DNA of 64,000 nucleotides from CAVXEH01 sp963805645 (GCA_963805645.1 CAWDVA010000007.1:372001-436000), one strand, 5' to 3'. Numbered from the stretch's first letter, positions 14,940 to 24,905 are shown. Notes: generated by a model not told the origin, from the sequence alone. A program made the numbers and translations.

Positions 14940-16037
14940 ATGCGGTATCGGCTCCGTTCACGTGGCCTCAGGCGGATCCTTGAGGACCTGGATCAGCGCC
15001 GCTGGCTGTTCCGCAACCTGCCGATCGACCCTACTCACGCCAGCTGGCTTCGCAACCGAGCCTGGGTACGGACCATCCACGGAACGACGCGAATCGAGGG
15101 CAACACCCTCTCCGACGTGGAAGTTGAAGCTCTGCTCGCCGGCGGTGAACGACGCCGGCTGAACGATCGAGAGGCCCGCGAGGTTATCGGGACCCGGGAG
15201 GCCCTTGCCCTCGTCGATGAACTCGCAGCCAAGCCAGCGATTGGACCCGATGAAGGCTTCATTCGGGAGATTCATCGGCGCGTGCTATGGGGTCAGAGTC
15301 CCCTCCTGACACCCGGCGAATACCGACGTGGCGAAAACCGCGTTATCGACGACGCTGGGGGGACCATCTTCAGCACGCCACCGTCGGGGGATGTCCCGTC
15401 TCTGATGCGCGAATACTCCCAATGGCTGACATCGGCTCCGACGCGACACGGTCCGTTGGTGGCGGCGGCTCTCGCCCATCTCGAGCTGGTCGCAATCCAC
15501 CCATTCAACGACGGCAATGGCCGGACGGCACGCGCCGTGTCGCGGTTCATCCTCATCCGCCATGACTTTGGCCTCGACGGCTTGGTCTCCCTTGATGCCC
15601 AGCTGGATCTCGACCGGACCGCATACTTTGCCGCGATTCGCACGGCAGTTGGTCGTTCGTACGAGCCTGGGTATGACGCTACCCCGTTCGTCTCGTACTT
15701 CCTGACTTCGCTTCTGAACTCGGCCGATTTCGTCCTAGCGCGGATCCGCGGGCTCGGCGAAATCATGATCGCCATCCGGCGAGCCATCTCCGAGGGCGCC
15801 CTCCCGGCGTCGATGATCGATGGCCTGGCGTTCGCCTGGGTCAATCGCCACCTGCGCGCATCGGACTACATCGCGCTTACTGGTCGCAGCCCGCAGAGCA
15901 CGACCAGAGACTTGGCCCGTGCCGTGGCGGGCGGCTGGCTCATCGGGTCTGGAGACCGGCGGGCCCGAGTCTATCTGCTTGGCTCGCGTCTCCTCGAGAC
16001 CTCGGCTGCAGGCGAGATCGTTTCCTCCCTCCAGTGA
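14940..16037 (+). CDS. fic: Fic family protein with inhibitory motif and C-terminal winged helix
   Basis: A 365-residue Fic protein, different from the one at 12761. The ATG at 14940 follows GGGAGGAG; an upstream extension would run into repeat R4 and is rejected. The inhibitory motif TTRIEGN (T49, E53) precedes the catalytic loop HPFNDGNGRTAR at H187. Residues about 290-365 (IDGLAFAWVNRHLRASDYIA, LTGRSPQSTTRDLARAV) form a winged-helix-like region typical of Fic proteins that control their own promoter. It is the third cassette, ending 46 bases before R5. Confidence 0.88.
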   Translation: MRYRLRSRGLRRILEDLDQRRWLFRNLPIDPTHASWLRNRAWVRTIHGTTRIEGNTLSDVEVEALLAGGERRRLNDREAREVIGTREALALVDELAAKPAIGPDEGFIREIHRRVLWGQSPLLTPGEYRRGENRVIDDAGGTIFSTPPSGDVPSLMREYSQWLTSAPTRHGPLVAAALAHLELVAIHPFNDGNGRTARAVSRFILIRHDFGLDGLVSLDAQLDLDRTAYFAAIRTAVGRSYEPGYDATPFVSYFLTSLLNSADFVLARIRGLGEIMIAIRRAISEGALPASMIDGLAFAWVNRHLRASDYIALTGRSPQSTTRDLARAVAGGWLIGSGDRRARVYLLGSRLLETSAAGEIVSSLQ

Positions 16038-16083
16038 CCCCGCGCTGGGGCTGCCTGGGGACGGAGGGTGAGATCGAGGGCAA

Positions 16084-16257
16084 ACACAGCGGATAACTCG
16101 GCCGAAATGCTCGGCATCCCACGAGGAGAGGCACACCGCAATCGGGTTTCTGGTCCGAAGCCATCCGCTCTGTCCGCTGAGCTACGGGCGCGCGCTTCAC
16201 GCTCAAACAGAGCGGAAAACCAGTGTCCGCATTGTTGCACAGCGCTCGGAAGAGCGG
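16084..16257 (+). repeat. Cassette repeat R5, end of the array
   Basis: Fifth copy, with a perfect inner 10-bp stem and ACCAG in the outer arm. Its left half is nearly the same as R3. After it, similarity to the other copies ends at AGAGCGGTTG, and ordinary genome sequence (a PPC-domain gene on the opposite strand) begins about 135 bases later. Confidence 0.88.
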
Positions 16258-16392
16258 TTGTTGGCCGCGCGCTCGCAGCTGGGCTCCACCATGAATCCCT
16301 CGTCCGGCGGCGCGCATGCCCGAAGGCCCGCATTCGGATCGGAGCTGCACGCTGGAACCGCAGCGCATCGCCCGATCCGGTCCGAACCGTCA

Positions 16393-16821
16393 TTACCAGA
16401 GCGCGAGGCCGGTCCTCTCATCGTGCTCGCGGACCAGTGACACATCGGTCAGCTCGCGGAGCTCCACCTCGATCATCCAGACCACCGTTCCCGTGCGGAT
16501 GTGGCCGGTGACGCACTCGCCGTTCATGTCCCCGAAGCTTGCGTGGGCGTGGAGCATGGGCCGTCCGTCACGCAGCGAGACGTTGCCGACGAAGCCGGCC
16601 ATCTCGTGGTGGGTGTCCGACCGCAGCTCCTCGTAGCGCAGCGCCTCCTGGTTGTAGAAGGCGTACTCGAGGTGCTGCACGGCCCCCACCGCGGTCACCC
16701 ACGCCGCCTCGATCTTCTGCTCGACGCAGAAGCGCTCGATCTCGTCGACGAGGTCGCTGTCGGTCGGGAGCCGTCCGACGAACGTGCGGCCGATGCTCGC
16801 TGGTCGCAGTCCGGTGCTCAT
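16393..16821 (-). CDS. PPC domain-containing protein (PF03479, DUF296)
   Basis: A 142-residue single-domain protein. It shows the PPC/DUF296 features: an early GRTFVGRLPTDSDLVDEIE, the hydrophobic ITAVGAV-like strand (AAWVTAVGAVQHLEYAFY), GNVSLRDGRPMLHAHASFGD with paired histidines, and GHIRTGTVVWMIEVEL. Prokaryotic members are small trimeric proteins of unclear role; eukaryotic versions belong to AT-hook proteins. AAGGAGG precedes the ATG at 16821. It follows the ABC permease gene by 28 bases and is probably the last gene of that operon. Confidence 0.82.
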   Translation of the reverse strand: MSTGLRPASIGRTFVGRLPTDSDLVDEIERFCVEQKIEAAWVTAVGAVQHLEYAFYNQEALRYEELRSDTHHEMAGFVGNVSLRDGRPMLHAHASFGDMNGECVTGHIRTGTVVWMIEVELRELTDVSLVREHDERTGLALW

Positions 16822-16849
16822 GCCGGTAGATGCCTCCTCCTTGGGTCTG

Positions 16850-19405
16850 TCATTCGAAATGCCGCAGGCTGCCGACGATCGACAGGCGCGCAGCGAGGCG
16901 GGCGGGATAGATCCCGGCCAGCGCGGCGATCCCCGTGCCCAGGAGCACGGTGATCACCAGCAGCAGCCAGGGGACGGTGATGCCGCCGAAGTCGGACACC
17001 GCGCCCACCGAGACGAGGGCCCACGCGACCAGCAGCCCAACCCCGGCCGCGGCCAGCCCGCCGATGGTCCCCATGATCGCCGCCTCGGCGACCACCATGG
17101 CCTGCACCTGGCGGACGGTCATGCCGTGGGAGCGGAGGATGGCGATCTCACGGATGCGCTCCACTACGCCCATCGACAGCGAGTTCACGATCCCCAGCGC
17201 GGCGATGAAGACCGAGATGAAGGCGAGGGCGTCGAAGAGGCCGATGAACCGGTCGAGCGACCGGGACAGGTCTCCGGCGAGATCCGCAGCGGTGATGGGC
17301 GCGGCGGCCAGCCGCCCGGCCACCTCGGCCACCGCCTGCCGGAAGGCCGAGGCATCCGTCCCGTCCTTCGGCACCAGGGCCCACAGCGACGCATCCGACG
17401 CACCGAAGACCTTCTTCGCATCGGCCAGGCTGACGAGCAGGTCGCCGTCACCGCCCGGCGACGGGATCGAGTACGCGATCACGCCGGCCACCTGGAACGC
17501 GACCGGGTCCTCGCCGGGAAGGCCAAGGAGCAACGAGTCCCCCACCGCCAGCCCGTCGCGCTGCGCAACCGGCGCCGGAACCAGGACCACCCCGCCCTTG
17601 CGCAGCGCGGCGAAGGCCGCGCCGCGGTCGCCATCGGTGAAGAGCAGCGAATCCGTCTGCGCGTAGACCGCCGGGTCGATGCCGGCGGCTGAAACCTCGG
17701 TGCGCTGCGGTCCGTCGACCCGGATGGCCGGGAACTCCACGATGGGGGTCGCGATGCGCAGCCCGCTGATGGAATCGAGCTCGTCACCGATGTCCGCCCG
17801 CCCCACGGCGATTCCCAGGCGCACGCCGTACCCACCCGGAAGCACGGAGTTCACCCAGCGCTGCGCCGTACCGCGCGCGGTCTCTGCCACGGTTCCCAGC
17901 GCGACGACCGCCGCCAGGCCGATGAGCAGCGCGCCCACGGTCAGCCCCGCCCGGGCCCGATCGCGGCCCAGGTTGGCCCGTCCCAGCATGCCCTCGGCAC
18001 CGAAGAACCATTCGAAGGGCCTGCCGACGATGCGCCCGATGGGCTCGACCCCCAGCGCCACGACGGCGGCGCCCGCCACCAGGATGGAGACCGCCAGGAG
18101 AATGGCCGGGAGCGAGGCGCTTCCCCGAGACAGCGGATAGGTCGCCAGGCCCACCAGCAGCAGGACGATCTCGAGCGCCAGGAGCCAGCGCACACGGTCC
18201 CACAGGCTGCGCACCGGCTGACGCGAGGGTCGCAGGGCATCGAGGGGACCGACGCGCGCGGCAAGCAACGCGGGAACGCCGGCGGCGGCGACGGTGACCG
18301 CGATACCCACCGCCAGCGCCAGCAGCAGCGAGAACGGATTGAGGGGGAGCCCGTCGATGAGAATGACCCGGGTGCTGCGCAGGAAGCCGATCATGGCCGC
18401 GGCCACGGCGATCCCCAGCAGCACGCCGAGCAGGGACCCGACCGTTCCGAGCGCAAGTGCCTGGCGTCCGAAGATGCCCAGGATCTGGCGGGCGGTGGTC
18501 CCCGCGGCACGCAGGAGGCCGATCTCGCGGCTCCGTTCGCTCAAGGTCATGCTCATGGTGTTGGCCACCAGGAAGCCGCCCACGGCGAGGGCGACCAGTC
18601 CGAACAGGAAGGCGATCCCGGCGAAGCCCTCCTGCGCCCGCTGCAGCTGCGCGGTGGCGGTTGCCACGGTCTCGACCACGAACGGCTCGTCCAGGGATCG
18701 GTCGAGGCCGGCCTGGACGGTGTCCATCTGGCCGGGGGCCACGACCAGGTCCACCGAGGTGACCGGCGCCACCACGATGGTGGTCGTGTCGCTCGCCAGC
18801 TGATCCTCGATGGTGGCCCGCGGCATGACGGCCACCGCTCCGGAGCCCAGCGCGCCAAAGCCAACGTCATCCATGAGGCCCACGATGGTGAGCGCCGGAG
18901 CACCCGCCTTCGCTCCGGAGAGCAGCAGCTGGTCATCCACGCCCAGGTGGTGGTCCGATGCCCAATGGGCGTTGACCATCACCTCGTTCCCGCCGCTGTC
19001 CGACAGGTATCGGCCGGCGACGAGGTGTGGATCGCGGATCTCGAGGTCGCTGGCCGGATCGATGCCGATCACCAGCATCCCGCTGAAGACCTGCTCGTCG
19101 GGACCGGGCAGGGTGGTCAGCTGGAGGCGTCGCTCCGTGATGGGCGACGCCGCCTCGACACCCGGCAAACCGCGGAGCGTCGTGACGGCGCGCGCGGTAA
19201 GCCCCGTCTCCGAGAACGCGCGAACGCGGAGATCGGCGCGGCCGAACAGCTCGGTGGCCGCCCGGTGCACGGCGTCGGCGGCTGCCTGGTTGGCGACCAG
19301 GGTCGCCGTGATGATCGCCACGCCAAGGGCGATCCCGGTGACGGTGAGCGCCGTGCGCAGTGGCCGCGCAGCGAGGCCGCGCCAGGCGAGGGCGCTCAGG
19401 CGCAT
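16850..19405 (-). CDS. ABC transporter permease, FtsX/MacB-like, two FtsX domains
   Basis: An 851-residue permease. The N-terminal helix (RTALTVTGIALGVAIITATL) is followed by a MacB-type extracytoplasmic domain, a first FtsX block (about residues 265-380, with TMSLSERSREIGLLRAAGTT), a middle pair of helices (about 405-455), a second extracytoplasmic domain and a final FtsX block (about 720-845, with MGVVERIREIAILRSHGMTV). The duplicated layout is typical of Gram-positive-type exporters of lipids or peptides and of LolCDE-like mechanotransmission systems. It lies 15 bases after the ATPase gene. The substrate cannot be told from sequence. Confidence 0.9.
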   Translation of the reverse strand: MRLSALAWRGLAARPLRTALTVTGIALGVAIITATLVANQAAADAVHRAATELFGRADLRVRAFSETGLTARAVTTLRGLPGVEAASPITERRLQLTTLPGPDEQVFSGMLVIGIDPASDLEIRDPHLVAGRYLSDSGGNEVMVNAHWASDHHLGVDDQLLLSGAKAGAPALTIVGLMDDVGFGALGSGAVAVMPRATIEDQLASDTTTIVVAPVTSVDLVVAPGQMDTVQAGLDRSLDEPFVVETVATATAQLQRAQEGFAGIAFLFGLVALAVGGFLVANTMSMTLSERSREIGLLRAAGTTARQILGIFGRQALALGTVGSLLGVLLGIAVAAAMIGFLRSTRVILIDGLPLNPFSLLLALAVGIAVTVAAAGVPALLAARVGPLDALRPSRQPVRSLWDRVRWLLALEIVLLLVGLATYPLSRGSASLPAILLAVSILVAGAAVVALGVEPIGRIVGRPFEWFFGAEGMLGRANLGRDRARAGLTVGALLIGLAAVVALGTVAETARGTAQRWVNSVLPGGYGVRLGIAVGRADIGDELDSISGLRIATPIVEFPAIRVDGPQRTEVSAAGIDPAVYAQTDSLLFTDGDRGAAFAALRKGGVVLVPAPVAQRDGLAVGDSLLLGLPGEDPVAFQVAGVIAYSIPSPGGDGDLLVSLADAKKVFGASDASLWALVPKDGTDASAFRQAVAEVAGRLAAAPITAADLAGDLSRSLDRFIGLFDALAFISVFIAALGIVNSLSMGVVERIREIAILRSHGMTVRQVQAMVVAEAAIMGTIGGLAAAGVGLLVAWALVSVGAVSDFGGITVPWLLLVITVLLGTGIAALAGIYPARLAARLSIVGSLRHFE

Positions 19406-19420
19406 TCGGTCACGGGCTGG

Positions 19421-20167
<747 letters not shown>

Positions 20168-20248
20168 TGCCGGACAGGATAGCCGAGCCGTCCGTGGGTC
20201 GTGATCCGCCGCCCGAGCACCGCCGGGTCGTGTGGAACCCGGGTGGCG

Positions 20249-21208
20249 TCAGCCGAGGAAGAAGTCCAGGAGGCTGCCGACGACGGTCTCGAAGAATCCG
20301 TGATCCGCGGGCGTCGGCGCGTCGATTCGGAACTGCGAGGCAACGACGGTCGCGCCGAGGGGGGCTCGCGCGGACGGGTCGCGCGCCACCCAGTTCGCCG
20401 GCATCTGCCAGGCGTCGCCGGCACGCAGGACGGCCTCGGCGGCCAAGGGGACGACCGGCGTGGGCGTCGGCGTGAGCGTCGGCGTTGCCGTGGTCGTGGG
20501 CGTCGGCGTGGCCGTGGCTCCCGTCGCCGGAGTGCTGGTCACCACCGGCGGTGCCGTCGGCTTGGGGGTGGGCTTCGGGGTGGGCTTGGGGGTGGGCTTC
20601 GGGGTGGGCTTGGGCGTCGGCTTCGGCGTCGGCGCGGGTGCAGACGTCTTGGCCTGCATGAAGAGCTCGGTGTACATGCGCGGGTTGCGGAGCTTGCCCA
20701 GGTAGGTGACGTTGTCAGCGCCGTAGGCGCCGATGCCGCCGTGGGTCCAGACCGGGTTCACGATGTTGTCCCGGTGGTCGGGCGACGCCATGAAGGCCTT
20801 GTTGATGGCCACCGGCGAGTCAGCATCCGAGTAGCCGTTGTTCCAGCCGATGTTCTCGCCGCCCCAGGAGTACGACAGGCCGTTTGTGTCGTAGTAGTGG
20901 AAGACCAGGCAGCCGCCACAGGCCGGGATGTTATGGCTGAAGTAGTCGTTGACGATCATGTCCTTGGACCGCCATCGGGCAAGGCTCACCAGCGTGGCGT
21001 TCTGCTGGATGGGCTTGACCCCGTTGTTGACGCGGTCGCCGTTCATGAGTGACCACAGGGTCGACTCCGCCGCGCTCTGGCTCCAGCCGGTGACGATCGC
21101 CGGGGTCCAGGCCAGCATGGCGGCGGTGAGCAGCGTGATCCCGGCCAGCGATGCGGCTCGCGCAATGGGCCGGCGGGATCCGGGTCGGTGCAGCAGCGGT
21201 TCGGACAT
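20249..21208 (-). CDS. Secreted CAP/SCP-domain protein with TPKP-repeat linker
   Basis: A 319-residue exported protein. A signal-anchor (residues 14-35, ARAASLAGITLLTAAMLAW) precedes a CAP (SCP/PR-1) domain, seen in NGDRVNNGVKPIQQNATLVS, LARWRSKDM, DYFSHNIP, GGENIGWNNG and MASPDHRDNIVNPVWTHGGIG. A tandem TPKP linker (about residues 190-225) and a Thr/Pro-rich stretch lead to a short unrecognised C-terminal domain. The linker suggests a wall-spanning spacer. Bacterial CAP proteins are extracellular, with roles ranging from adhesion to lipid binding. Confidence 0.87.
   Translation of the reverse strand: MSEPLLHRPGSRRPIARAASLAGITLLTAAMLAWTPAIVTGWSQSAAESTLWSLMNGDRVNNGVKPIQQNATLVSLARWRSKDMIVNDYFSHNIPACGGCLVFHYYDTNGLSYSWGGENIGWNNGYSDADSPVAINKAFMASPDHRDNIVNPVWTHGGIGAYGADNVTYLGKLRNPRMYTELFMQAKTSAPAPTPKPTPKPTPKPTPKPTPKPTPKPTAPPVVTSTPATGATATPTPTTTATPTLTPTPTPVVPLAAEAVLRAGDAWQMPANWVARDPSARAPLGATVVASQFRIDAPTPADHGFFETVVGSLLDFFLG
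20557..20633. repeat. 12-bp tandem repeat in the CAP gene
   Basis: GGGGTGGGCTT(G/C) units repeat about six times, encoding the TPKPTPKP linker on the minus strand. Copy number is likely to vary between strains. Confidence 0.7.
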
Positions 21209-21501
21209 GTGGTGCTCCGGGGGGATCGTCTCCCCTGGTTCGAGTGACAGTCACACCCTACGGGCACGGCATCGGGCGGTCTGTAGCGCTGTGGTCAGGG
21301 GGTGTGGGGTGACCAATGAGTGGGTGAATCGCATTCGTACGGGGACCGACCGGGTTCGCGGGCCCGCCGACCCCGGTCTACGGGCCGGTCTGCTGGTGTC
21401 CGCGGGCCGTTCGGCCCTTGCTCCGTACGCGGGGCCTGCCGACGCTGGGGTGGCCGGTCCGGTTTCGACCGGTGCTGCGATCGTCATTGGAGAAGCGACA
21501 T

Positions 21502-21780
21502 ATGACGGTGAACCTCCCGAGCGCCCCACACGACCTGCGACGACGTGACTGGTCGCCGCTCGATATCGCACATGACCGATGCAAGGGGTGTGAGCTGTGC
21601 ATCGGCGCCTGCCCCAAGCACTGCCTCGCCCTCGACCCCGCGACGGTCAACGTCCTCGGCTACCACCCCATCCGGCTCACCGATGCGGACGCCTGCACCA
21701 GCTGCGCCTTCTGCGCCCGGGTCTGCCCCGATGCGGTCTTCACCGTCTACGCCGCGCCACGCAAGGAGGCTCGCCGATGA
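21502..21780 (+). CDS. korD: 2-oxoacid:ferredoxin oxidoreductase, ferredoxin (delta) subunit
   Basis: A 92-residue two-cluster ferredoxin: CKGCELCIGACPKHC and CTSCAFCARVCPD each bind a 4Fe-4S cluster. The ATG at 21502 follows GGAGAAG; upstream sequence is not plausible protein. It is the first gene of korDABC and overlaps korA by ATGA. The subunit passes electrons from the thiamine-diphosphate site to external ferredoxin. Confidence 0.93.
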   Translation: MTVNLPSAPHDLRRRDWSPLDIAHDRCKGCELCIGACPKHCLALDPATVNVLGYHPIRLTDADACTSCAFCARVCPDAVFTVYAAPRKEARR

Positions 21781-22910
21781 CCGCCGCCGTGCACCCCTCC
21801 CGGAACGGCAAGCCGTCCGCTGCGAAGCCGGCGGCCGCGCGCGACCCGCGCGCGCGGGTCCTGATGAAGGGCAACGAGGCCATCGCGGAAGCGGCCATCC
21901 AGGCCGGCTGCGACGCGTACTTCGGCTACCCCATCACCCCGCAGGCCGAGCTGCTGGAGTGGATGGCGCGCCGCATGCCCGAGCTGGGCCGCGTCTTCGT
22001 CCAGGCCGAGTCCGAGCTGGGTGCCATCAACATGGCCCTCGGGGCCGCCGCGACCGGCGCGCGGGTGATGGTGTCGAGCTCGTCGCCGGGCATCAGCCTC
22101 ATGGCCGAGGCAATGAGCTACATGGCCGGCTCCGAGACCCCCGTGGTCCTCGTCAACGTCATGCGTGGCGGACCGGGCCTGGGGAGCATCGGCCCATCGC
22201 AGAGCGACTACTTCCAGGCGGTCAAGGGGCACGGTCACGGCGACTACAAGGTGCCCGTGCTGGCGCCCGCCTCGATCTCCGAGGCGGTGGAGCTGGTCGC
22301 CACCAGCTTCGAGCTTGCCGAGCGCTACCGGACACCGGTCATCATCCTGGCCGACGGCACCATGGGCCAGGCGATGGAGCCGGTGGACCTGAGCTTCCGA
22401 ACGCCTGATCGCCAGGTCTTCGACTGGGCGCTCACCGGCGCCGCGGGCCGGGCGCCCCGGGTGGTTCGGTCGCTGCACCTGGCCCCGGAGGACCTCGAGG
22501 AGCACAACCGGGCGCTGCAGGCCAAGTTCGCGCGAATCGCCGAGCACGAGGTGCGCTGGTCCGGCGAGCAGATCGACGACGCCGAGCTGCTGATCGTGGC
22601 CTACGGAACCGCCGCTCGCGTGGCGCGGACCGTCGTGGCCCGCGCGCGCGATGAGGGCCTGCCGGTCGGGCTCTTCCGGCCGATCAGCCTGTGGCCCTTC
22701 CCCACCGACGAGCTCCGACGCCGCAGCGAACATCTGCGGGGCATCCTGGTCGTGGAGCTCTCCGCGGGACAGATGGTGGAGGACGTGCGCCTGGCCGTGG
22801 AGGGCCGGAGCCCCGTGGACTTCCATGGGCGCACCGGCGGCATGGTCCCCTCGCCCGATGAAGTGCTGGCGGCGCTCCGAGCGCTCGCCGGGAACGGAGA
22901 CGTCCGATGA
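21777..22910 (+). CDS. korA: 2-oxoacid:ferredoxin oxidoreductase, alpha subunit (KorA/VorB-like)
   Basis: A 377-residue alpha subunit. It opens with LMKGNEAIAEAAIQAGCDAY then FGYPITPQAEL, and carries VFVQAESELGAINMALGAA, SSSPGISLMAEAMSYMAG and VNVMRGGPGLGSIGPSQSDY, all hallmarks of the pyrimidine-binding and domain I/II regions. The wording is closest to subunits annotated as VorB (branched-chain 2-oxoacid), but 2-oxoglutarate is also possible. It overlaps korD and korB by ATGA on both sides. The enzyme makes acyl-CoA, CO2 and reduced ferredoxin, or runs in reverse. Confidence 0.92.
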   Translation: MTAAVHPSRNGKPSAAKPAAARDPRARVLMKGNEAIAEAAIQAGCDAYFGYPITPQAELLEWMARRMPELGRVFVQAESELGAINMALGAAATGARVMVSSSSPGISLMAEAMSYMAGSETPVVLVNVMRGGPGLGSIGPSQSDYFQAVKGHGHGDYKVPVLAPASISEAVELVATSFELAERYRTPVIILADGTMGQAMEPVDLSFRTPDRQVFDWALTGAAGRAPRVVRSLHLAPEDLEEHNRALQAKFARIAEHEVRWSGEQIDDAELLIVAYGTAARVARTVVARARDEGLPVGLFRPISLWPFPTDELRRRSEHLRGILVVELSAGQMVEDVRLAVEGRSPVDFHGRTGGMVPSPDEVLAALRALAGNGDVR

Positions 22911-23722
22911 CCGTCATCGAGACCCAGCGCCCCGCGGATCGCGTGATCTTCCGCCGGCCGGAGCTGCTCGTCGACAAGTCCAGCCACTACTGCCCGGGAT
23001 GCGGGCACGGGATCATCCATCGGCTCATTGCGGAGCTGCTCGAGGAGTTCGACCTCGCCTCCCGGACCATCGCGGTGGCTCCGGTGGGCTGCTCGGTGTT
23101 CGCCTACGAGTACCTGGCGGTCGACTGGGTGGAGGCGCCGCATGGCCGCGCTCCCGCGGTGGCGACCGGCATTCGCCGCGTGCGGCCCGATGCCTTCGTT
23201 CTCACCTACCAGGGGGACGGCGACCTCGCCGCCATCGGCACGGCGGAGATCGTTCACGCCGCCGCGCGCGGCGAGCCGATCACCGGCGTCTTCGTGAACA
23301 ACGGGATCTATGGCATGACCGGCGGGCAGATGGCACCCACCACGCTGCTGGGCCAGAAGACGACCTCGTCGCCCACGGGCCGCGAGGCGAGCCTGGCCGG
23401 CTTCCCCATCCAGATCACCGAGATGCTGGCCGTGCTCCCGGGGGTCGCGTATGCCGCGCGCGGATCCGTGGCGGACCCGTCGCACATCGGCAAGACCAAG
23501 GCCATGATCAAGCGCGCCTTCACCGCCCAGCTCAACGGCGAGGGCTTCGCGCTGGTGGAGGTCCTGTCCAACTGCCCGGTGGGCTGGAACATGACGGCGC
23601 CCGAGTCGATGGATCACCTGCGCGAGGTGAGCGAGGTGTACCCGCTGGGCGTCCTGGTCGATCGCGCGCATCCGGAGCGCGCCGCGGCGAAGCCGGCCGT
23701 GACGGCCGGCCGGGAGGCGTGA
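22907..23722 (+). CDS. korB: 2-oxoacid:ferredoxin oxidoreductase, beta subunit (TPP-binding)
   Basis: A 271-residue beta subunit. HYCPGCGHGIIHRLIAELL lies near the start; the thiamine-diphosphate/Mg motif is YQGDGDLAAIGTAEI through VFVNNGIYGMTGGQMAPTT. VLSNCPVGWNM near the C-terminus is typical of the KorB/VorA type rather than pyruvate enzymes. It is coupled to korA by ATGA and followed by korC after two bases. Confidence 0.94.
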   Translation: MTVIETQRPADRVIFRRPELLVDKSSHYCPGCGHGIIHRLIAELLEEFDLASRTIAVAPVGCSVFAYEYLAVDWVEAPHGRAPAVATGIRRVRPDAFVLTYQGDGDLAAIGTAEIVHAAARGEPITGVFVNNGIYGMTGGQMAPTTLLGQKTTSSPTGREASLAGFPIQITEMLAVLPGVAYAARGSVADPSHIGKTKAMIKRAFTAQLNGEGFALVEVLSNCPVGWNMTAPESMDHLREVSEVYPLGVLVDRAHPERAAAKPAVTAGREA

Positions 23723-23724
23723 GC

Positions 23725-24285
23725 ATGGAACGATCGGTCGTCTTCGCCGGGTTCGGCGGGCAGGGGCTGCTCTTCGCGGGCCAGGTCCTGGCCCGTGCCG
23801 GCATCAAGGACGGGCTCGAGGTCTTCTGGATTCCATCCTACGGACCGGAGATGCGGGGTGGCACCGCGTCGTGCACGGTGATCGTGGGCGACGGTGCCAT
23901 CGGCTCCCCGGTCGTGGACCGCTATGACGCGGCGGTGGTCATGAACCCTCCGTCGCTGGCCAAGTTCGGTCCGCGGGTCGCCCCCGGCGGCCTGCTCATC
24001 GTGAACGATTCGCTGATCGAGGCGGTCTTGGGACGGGCCGACATCGATGAACTGCGGATCGACTGCACGGCTCTGGCGGCAAAGGGCGGCGACGACAAGC
24101 TGGTGAGCGTGGTTGCGCTGGGCGTCCTCGTGTCCCGGCTCGGCTGGGTCTCGGTCGAGTCGGTGGAGGCGGTCCTGCGCGAAATGGTCGGCGCCAAGCG
24201 GCCGCAGATCCTGCAGGCCGACCTTGGTGCCTTCGCGGCAGGCGTCGAAGCGGGACGCGTTGTCGACCCACTGATCGCGCGCTGA
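23725..24285 (+). CDS. korC: 2-oxoacid:ferredoxin oxidoreductase, gamma subunit
   Basis: A 186-residue gamma subunit with the diagnostic N-terminus VFAGFGGQGLLFAGQVLARA followed by SYGPEMRGGTASCTVIV. The central AVVMNPPSLAKF and the C-terminal IEAVLREMVGAKRP block fit the POR gamma family. The ATG at 23725 follows CGGGAGG. It completes a four-gene operon in which every subunit is present and intact. Confidence 0.93.
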   Translation: MERSVVFAGFGGQGLLFAGQVLARAGIKDGLEVFWIPSYGPEMRGGTASCTVIVGDGAIGSPVVDRYDAAVVMNPPSLAKFGPRVAPGGLLIVNDSLIEAVLGRADIDELRIDCTALAAKGGDDKLVSVVALGVLVSRLGWVSVESVEAVLREMVGAKRPQILQADLGAFAAGVEAGRVVDPLIAR

Positions 24286-24347
24286 GGATCCCGCCGGGCG
24301 CGATCCCGGGGCTTGACCGCCACCCGGGCGCCGCGCATCCTGCGCCG

Positions 24348-24905
24348 GTGCCCTCCGCCGCCGACGTCGACCTCGAGCGCTGCCCCGGATGCGGTGCCGC
24401 GCTTTCGCCGTCGGACTGGCCGGTCGACCCCCGGCGCAACGCCTCGTCCTCGTGCTGGGAGCGCTATACCGCGGTGCTGGCGCGCGAGGCGGAGCACATG
24501 CCGGTCCTGGGGCACCTCCACCAGCTGACCGTCGACACGTATGCGGCGCAGCACCCAGGGCCGGGCGTGCCGGCCATCTCGGTGCCCTTTGCGCTCATCG
24601 GCCTGCTGCTGGCGCTCGAGGAAGGCTGGAGCGGGGTAGCCGTCCGCGCGGCGCACGGCTATCTCGCGGAACGCGGTGGCGACTGGCCGGTCTTCAGGTC
24701 TCCCGCCAGCCGCGGGTTGGTCACGGCCGCAGATGTCGCCGCTGCCCGGGGTCCGGAGCAGCACGCCGCGCTGGTGGGGCGCTGGGCGGCGGTCACCTGG
24801 GACGCCTGGCGCGAGGAGCGCGATCATGTCCGCGCCTGGGCCACCGAGGTCCTTCCGTCAGACGTGCGGGCCCGTCTCCGCGTGGAGGCTGGCACCGGAC
24901 GCTGA
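24348..24905 (+). CDS. DUF5946 family protein
   Basis: A 185-residue protein beginning with GTG at 24348. CPGCGA near the start and CWERYTAVLAREAE suggest a small zinc knuckle; LTVDTYAAQHPGPGVPAISV, LLLALEEGW and AVRAAHGYLAERGGDW then follow in the order seen in DUF5946 proteins. The C-terminal half (LVTAADVAAARGPEQHAALV, WDAWREERDHV) is helical. It lies 62 bases after korC on the same strand, but a functional link is not evident. Confidence 0.68.
   Translation: MPSAADVDLERCPGCGAALSPSDWPVDPRRNASSSCWERYTAVLAREAEHMPVLGHLHQLTVDTYAAQHPGPGVPAISVPFALIGLLLALEEGWSGVAVRAAHGYLAERGGDWPVFRSPASRGLVTAADVAAARGPEQHAALVGRWAAVTWDAWREERDHVRAWATEVLPSDVRARLRVEAGTGR

Noticed and set aside
9056..16257. Classical integron attC sites
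   Set aside because: The hairpin and gene spacing fit, but no conserved GTTRRRY and RYYYAAC boxes were found at the repeat ends; CATTGTTGCAC at the right end is not kept in R1, R2 or R4.
9056..16257. CRISPR array
   Set aside because: The repeats are too long and the intervals between them are 0.7 to 3.2 kb and coding; there are no short uniform spacers or cas genes.
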